From Metabacillus litoralis (GTDB taxonomy: Bacteria > Bacillota > Bacilli > Bacillales > Bacillaceae), in contig NZ_JAIVKL010000028.1 of the NCBI RefSeq assembly GCF_020524045.1, positions 1 through 42,605 on the forward strand: a stretch of 42,605 nucleotides of DNA, given 5' to 3'. The position numbers were made by a program, and so were the translations under genes. Below the pieces are notes generated by a model, which was not told the DNA's origin, ran no database searches, and saw only the letters and a program-made list of their open reading frames with translations. Positions 38,856 to 42,605 of the stretch are shown here, one piece after another. Position 1 is the stretch's first letter. Each line of letters begins with the position of its first letter.

Positions 38856-41207
38856 TCAAGCGTTCAATTTTGCTTTTCTTCTTTGATAAAAGAAGATCGC
38901 ACCTGCTGCTAGTAAAACAGCCATTCCTAGTCCTAGTAAATTAAACACATTTGTAGCTGTTTGAGGTAATCCATATCCACCCTCAGTTGCTGGAAGCTTT
39001 TTCAGTTTATCAACATCTTTTGCATTATCCATCTCTAATTCAAATACTGCGAAAGAACTGAAATGGTCTGTATCTGCTGTTACAACACCATTTTTATAAG
39101 CTCCACCTACTAATTCCCACTTCTTATCTTCTTCGTTATAGTAGAAAAGTTTCACATCTTCTTCTTTTTCTACTTCACCAGTTACATTAAATTCTAATGT
39201 CATTTTTTCTTTAAATTGATGTACAGCTTTATCTCCAGCCATGATTGTGAAATCGTAAACTGCACTTAAAGCATCATCAATATTCTTCATGCGTTCTACC
39301 TTAATTTTCACATCACCATCTGGTAGATTTTCAAAAGGTACATTTACTTTCACATCTTTGTTTTTCAAATGAAGATCAATATTTTTTTCTTTTAACCATT
39401 TAATTTGCTCTTTACTTAAAGATAGCTCAACATAGTGTTCACCTTTAAAATCAACAATAACTGTCGAACCTTCTTTTACTGCCTTTAAATCCTCTGTATC
39501 AATTGTCGCTTTACCATCTTTAATTGTTACTTTTACTTCTTGTGGCTTTGGTTGTTCTGTTTCATCTCCTGGTGTTTCTGGGTTCTCTGGTGTTTCTGGT
39601 GTTTCTGGTGTTTCTGGTGTTTCAGGTGTTTCTGGTGTTTCAGGTGTTTCTGGTGTTTCTGGATTTTCAGGTACTTCCGGTGTTTCTGGGTTTTCTGGTG
39701 TTTCTGGATTTTCAGGTACTTCCGGTGTTTCTGGATTCTCAGGTACTTCTGGTGTTTCTGGTGTTTCTGGTGTTTCTGGCATTTTATTTTCTTCTAACAG
39801 TTGGAAGATAATTTTTGCTTGATCTGTATTATCAATTAATCCTGCAAATCGGTCTTTTTGTGGTCCAAATGCATATACAGGAACATCTTCACCTGTATGT
39901 CCACCAGTTGTCCAACCAGTGACAGAATGGTCATTAACAATCGCTTCGATTGCATTATCAATTGCAACACCGTCGTTTAATGCTGCAGCATCTTTTACCG
40001 CTTGAATTTCTTCACTTGTGATTTGGTTGTAGAAGCTTGAATCAATATGTTTTTGCATGATTCCAACTACATCAGCACCTGCTCCAGCTGCATAGATTTC
40101 AGCTGCGATATAATCAGGTGTTTTAGAGAAAGCTTGAATAGGGTTAACATGAAAATTGTAATCTCCATTTGGCTGAGCTTTTGTGTTAGCTCCTAGAGAA
40201 AGACCACCTGTTGCATGGTCTGCTGTTGTCACAACTAACGTGTGCTCATCATTTTTAGCAAATTCAATTGCAGCTTTAAAAGCTTGTTCAAAATCGTTCA
40301 TTTCACTCATTGTTCCAACAACATCATTGTCATGCTCAGCCCAGTCAATTTGACTTCCTTCAATCATTAAGAAGAAGCCTTGCTCATCTTTACTTAGACG
40401 CTCGATAGCTGAAGATGTCATTTCTTCAAGAGAAGGAATACTTTCATCACGGTCAATCATTTTTGGAAGACCACCTGTAGCAAACAAACCTAGTACTTGT
40501 TCATTTTCATCACTCATTAGTTCGTCTTTGTTCGTTACATAGCTATAACCTTTTTTCTGGAATTCTTCTGCTAGATTGCGATCATCGATTTTTCGACCAT
40601 CTTCTGGTACGAAGTTTTTAGAGCCACCACCAAGAATAACGTCAATTTTATGATTACCATTTACAAGCTCATCAAAATAATCGTTAGCAATCGCATCCAT
40701 ATTTTTACGACTTTCATCATGTGCACCATAAGATGCTGGTGTTGCGTGTGTTACTTCTGATGTTGCAACTAATCCTGTTGCTTTTCCATCTTCTTTTGCT
40801 TGCTCAAGAACGGTTTCATATGGGTTTTTGTCAGCATCCATACCAATTGCATTATTGTACGTCTTAATTCCTGATGCCATTGCCGTTGCAGCTGAGGCAG
40901 AATCTGTTATATTCTGTGAAGGATCATCTGGATATGTAGTTTGCATACCTACTAAATACTTATCAAATTCAGTAAGTTCAACCTGTTTTGTGTCAGGGTT
41001 ATCCATCATATAACGATGTGCTGTTACTGTTGAAGGCCCCATTCCATCTCCGATTAAGAAAATTACATTCTTGATTTCCGGTGTTTCTGCGGTATTTGCT
41101 TTTGCTGATTCTTGATTTAAACCAGCAAAACTACCGATTACTAATGATGATAAAACACCAAGAGTAACTAGTTTCTTAGTAAAGCCTCTTTTAACTACCA
41201 CTATCAT
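38856..41207 (-). CDS. Alkaline phosphatase with Pro-rich linker and LPxTA wall anchor
   Basis: The first 475 of 783 residues are a full alkaline phosphatase, very similar to the neighbour (nucleophile S103, ligands in IDWAEHDND, TTADHATGG, GWTTGGHTGED). A linker of about 22 PET/PEN/PEV triplets (477-544) follows, then a beta-rich domain (about 550-735) with FYYNEEDKKWELVGG and TDHFSSFAVFE. The end has LPATE (738-742), LPQTA (747-751), a hydrophobic helix and RRKAKLNA: a sortase-type sorting signal. The enzyme is thus inferred to be tied to the cell wall. The GTG at 41201 (9 nt from GGGAGG) aligns with the neighbour's start and may be the true start. Pho-box-like repeats lie upstream. Confidence 0.93.
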   Translation of the reverse strand: MIVVVKRGFTKKLVTLGVLSSLVIGSFAGLNQESAKANTAETPEIKNVIFLIGDGMGPSTVTAHRYMMDNPDTKQVELTEFDKYLVGMQTTYPDDPSQNITDSASAATAMASGIKTYNNAIGMDADKNPYETVLEQAKEDGKATGLVATSEVTHATPASYGAHDESRKNMDAIANDYFDELVNGNHKIDVILGGGSKNFVPEDGRKIDDRNLAEEFQKKGYSYVTNKDELMSDENEQVLGLFATGGLPKMIDRDESIPSLEEMTSSAIERLSKDEQGFFLMIEGSQIDWAEHDNDVVGTMSEMNDFEQAFKAAIEFAKNDEHTLVVTTADHATGGLSLGANTKAQPNGDYNFHVNPIQAFSKTPDYIAAEIYAAGAGADVVGIMQKHIDSSFYNQITSEEIQAVKDAAALNDGVAIDNAIEAIVNDHSVTGWTTGGHTGEDVPVYAFGPQKDRFAGLIDNTDQAKIIFQLLEENKMPETPETPETPEVPENPETPEVPENPETPENPETPEVPENPETPETPETPETPETPETPETPETPENPETPGDETEQPKPQEVKVTIKDGKATIDTEDLKAVKEGSTVIVDFKGEHYVELSLSKEQIKWLKEKNIDLHLKNKDVKVNVPFENLPDGDVKIKVERMKNIDDALSAVYDFTIMAGDKAVHQFKEKMTLEFNVTGEVEKEEDVKLFYYNEEDKKWELVGGAYKNGVVTADTDHFSSFAVFELEMDNAKDVDKLKKLPATEGGYGLPQTATNVFNLLGLGMAVLLAAGAIFFYQRRKAKLNA
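39570..39782 (-). repeat. 9-bp coding repeat (PET linker)
   Basis: About 22 tandem 9-bp units (complement GGTGTTTCT and variants) encode PET, PEN or PEV triplets in the wall-anchored phosphatase. Copy number is likely to vary by slippage. Confidence 0.9.
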
Positions 41208-41256
41208 ATTCCTCCCTTAATCTATTTTTCACACAACTATAATGGTAGTTTGCAAA

Positions 41257-41306
41257 TGTTAAGGAAAAATGTATATTTTTTGTAGATAAGGTAAATTTTT
41301 TGTAAA
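41257..41306 (-). promoter_or_regulatory. Pho-box-like direct repeats upstream of the phosphatase genes
   Basis: Minus-strand hexamers TTTACA (41301-41306), TTTACC (41290-41295), TCTACA (41281-41286), TATACA (41270-41275) and TTAACA (41257-41262) lie upstream of the gene. The first two and the next two are each separated by exactly 5 bp. This matches the PhoP pattern of TTAACA-like pairs with about 11-bp period. A TATAGT-like -10 follows at about 41236-41241. Phosphate-starvation induction is inferred. Confidence 0.7.
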
Positions 41307-41321
41307 TTTTTGAAGAATCAC

Positions 41322-41351
41322 TTGTCGAAGGAGATAATCGAAGTGTATAAT
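41322..41351 (+). promoter_or_regulatory. Sigma-A promoter of the CobW-type gene
   Basis: TTGTCG (41322-41327), 18-bp spacer, perfect TATAAT (41346-41351). It is divergent from the phosphatase promoter. Confidence 0.75.
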
Positions 41352-41367
41352 CGTAACGATTCCTATT
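41349..41367 (+). promoter_or_regulatory. Putative Zur box
   Basis: AATCGTAACGATTCCTATT matches the B. subtilis Zur operator AATCGTAATNATTACGATT at 15 of 18 defined positions. It overlaps the -10 and the likely start site, an ideal repressor position for a zinc-sparing gene. Confidence 0.6.
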
Positions 41368-41399
41368 TGATACCAATAATGAAAAGTGAGGGGTTTGTG

Positions 41400-42380
41400 T
41401 TGAAACAGCCTATAAATGTATACATAATTAGTGGATTTTTAGGAAGTGGTAAAACGACTGTGTTGCAAAAACTCGTTGAAGAATGCAATGCTAGAGGACA
41501 AAAGCTTGGGATTATCCTTAATGAGCTTGGCGATACAAATATCGAAAACCATCTATTTGATAAAGAACAAATGTATGAGCTCTTAAACGGTTGTATATGT
41601 TGTTCCATTCAAGATGATTTAAAAACAACTTTAGATCAATTTATTAAAAACCCTGTCGATATTTTGTTAATAGAAGGTACTGGTGTTGCAAATCCTACTG
41701 AAATTATCGAAGCACTGGCTAGTCCACTCTATATTGATCAATTTAATTTACAATCTGTTATAAGTTTAGTAGATGCAAGTAATTATCTAGACTACCAAAG
41801 TATTTTTTCCAGTTCTAAAGAAGTTCGAACTTTATTAAAGGAACAAATTACGAGTGCATCGTTTATTATTTTAAATAAAACAGATCTTGTTTCTGAGAAG
41901 AAACTCGATAAAATCAATAATCAAATTAAAAAACTGGTTAATGAAGAAATACCGATCGTAACAGCTTCATATGGAGATGTTTCAGCAAACGAGCTGTTGA
42001 TGGAACGAATACGGACAATTAATTTAACCAACAAGCAAGTGGCATCATGTGGCTGTTCAACACAAGCAACATGTGATCATAATCACGTTAACCATGCTTC
42101 TATTAAAGCTGTGAAGTTAGAGGATATACCACTATTTGATAAAAAAGTATTTGAAAAGTGGTTAAAAAGCTTGCCAGAGAATGTTTTCAGAGGTAAAGGG
42201 ATCGTTCAGTTTCATCAAGATTCGAATGTATATTCATTTCAATTCGCGTCTAAAAAACTTGCAATACAAGAAGTAAAATCAAAAAGTGGTTTAAAACCAA
42301 TTATTATTTTAATCGGTAATGGGATTGATAGTGAGGCAATAAAGAAATCTTACGAACAAACTTTTCTACACTTGTCTTAG
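41400..42380 (+). CDS. CobW/COG0523 family GTP-binding metallochaperone
   Basis: This 326-aa G3E-class GTPase is of the zinc-metallochaperone type (YciC/ZagA-like). It has P-loop GFLGSGKTT (12-20), NELGD (41-45), the metal-binding GCICC motif (64-68), EGTG (82-85) and NKTD (159-162). A Cys/His cluster (C217, C219, C225, H227, H229, H232) precedes the C-terminal CobW domain. The start is the TTG at 41400, 6 nt after GAGGGG; the frame is open from 41310 without a ribosome site. A probable Zur box overlaps its promoter, which favours a role in zinc limitation over cobalamin. It may supply zinc to the neighbouring phosphatases. Confidence 0.92.
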   Translation: MKQPINVYIISGFLGSGKTTVLQKLVEECNARGQKLGIILNELGDTNIENHLFDKEQMYELLNGCICCSIQDDLKTTLDQFIKNPVDILLIEGTGVANPTEIIEALASPLYIDQFNLQSVISLVDASNYLDYQSIFSSSKEVRTLLKEQITSASFIILNKTDLVSEKKLDKINNQIKKLVNEEIPIVTASYGDVSANELLMERIRTINLTNKQVASCGCSTQATCDHNHVNHASIKAVKLEDIPLFDKKVFEKWLKSLPENVFRGKGIVQFHQDSNVYSFQFASKKLAIQEVKSKSGLKPIIILIGNGIDSEAIKKSYEQTFLHLS

Positions 42381-42456
42381 ACAGAGGCTCGGACATAATT
42401 AAAGAATTCATAAAAAACACGAATAAATCTAAATTCAGTTAAGCCGAAAGAAACAA

Positions 42457-42509
42457 GTTCGTTCCATTGCGCTGCAGACACTCGCTTTCCACGGGGAGGA
42501 AGCTGAGCC
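42457..42509. repeat. Truncated REP-like palindrome
   Basis: AAGTTCGTTCCATTGCGCTG.. to AGGAAGCTGAGCC matches the left half of the palindrome at 17554-17690, then stops abruptly. Confidence 0.65.
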
Positions 42510-42524
42510 CAATGTCATCAAGCT

Positions 42525-42553
42525 AACCTTACAAATTATGTAAGGTTTTTTTG
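42525..42553 (+). terminator. Terminator after the CobW-type gene
   Basis: AACCTTAC-7 nt-GTAAGGTT is followed by TTTTT. It lies about 145 bp after the stop, beyond the truncated REP element. Confidence 0.75.
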
Positions 42554-42605
42554 GACGATTTTCTGTTTGAATCAAGCTAAGTTTAATTGAAATGCAAATG
42601 TCATA

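Noticed and set aside
39524-39811. Plus-strand ORFs rich in Val, Leu, Phe and Trp opposite the phosphatase linker
   Set aside because: They are antisense translations of the 9-bp PET repeat and have no start signals.

Overview
The window looks like chromosomal DNA from a flagellated, endospore-forming member of the Bacillaceae (Bacillus sensu lato, perhaps Metabacillus-like). It is AT-rich, has strong AGGAGG-type ribosome binding sites, uses GTG/TTG starts freely, and carries spoIIID, spoIIQ, spoIID, mbl and flhO/flhP. Its gene order resembles the B. subtilis segment running ywlE-ywlF-ywlG-glyA-upp-atp-ywzB-ywmB-murAA-spoIID-spoIIQ-spoIIID-mbl-flhO-flhP-fabZ. No tRNA, rRNA, CRISPR array, prophage or intact transposase gene was seen.

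Layout. Positions 1-4029 hold intergenic repeat cassettes, an acidic lipoprotein, fabZ, a small EpuA-like membrane protein and the rod genes flhP/flhO, all on the minus strand. At 4471-5596 a plus-strand unit has a sigma-A-type promoter, a cyclic-di-GMP-I riboswitch and a secreted TIM-barrel, glycosidase-like protein. Positions 5773-7481 carry mbl, spoIIID and an unlisted 37-codon upstream ORF (usd) whose stop overlaps the spoIIID ribosome binding site. Positions 7865-9973 hold a two-component Na+/solute symporter; 10016-12385 hold two VanZ-family proteins, a small membrane protein and spoIIQ. spoIID, murA, ywmB and ywzB follow, then an unrecognised 166-aa gene. The ten-gene ATP synthase operon (atpZ-I-B-E-F-H-A-G-D-C) fills 18081-25577 and has a clear promoter. 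A Vpr-like subtilase, a small unknown gene, upp, a possibly frameshifted small membrane gene, glyA, rpiB-ywlG and ywlE-mcp follow. The right end holds a YcgQ/YcgR-type membrane pair, two tandem paralogous alkaline phosphatases (one with a wall-anchor extension) and a divergent COG0523/CobW GTPase.

How parts work together. The right end reads as a phosphate/zinc module. Pho-box-like repeats precede the phosphatases, and a close match to the Bacillus Zur operator overlaps the promoter of the CobW-type metallochaperone. Alkaline phosphatases are zinc enzymes. The c-di-GMP riboswitch next to flagellar genes suggests a lifestyle-controlled exoenzyme.

The window is also rich in small repeats. Two different MITE-like elements have perfect 8-bp target-site duplications. 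REP-like palindromes are scattered between genes, and structured repeats sit inside the atp operon. Three unrelated sequences form short tandem arrays with the same design: about five units of exactly 20 or 21 bp, each a conserved core plus a variable tail.
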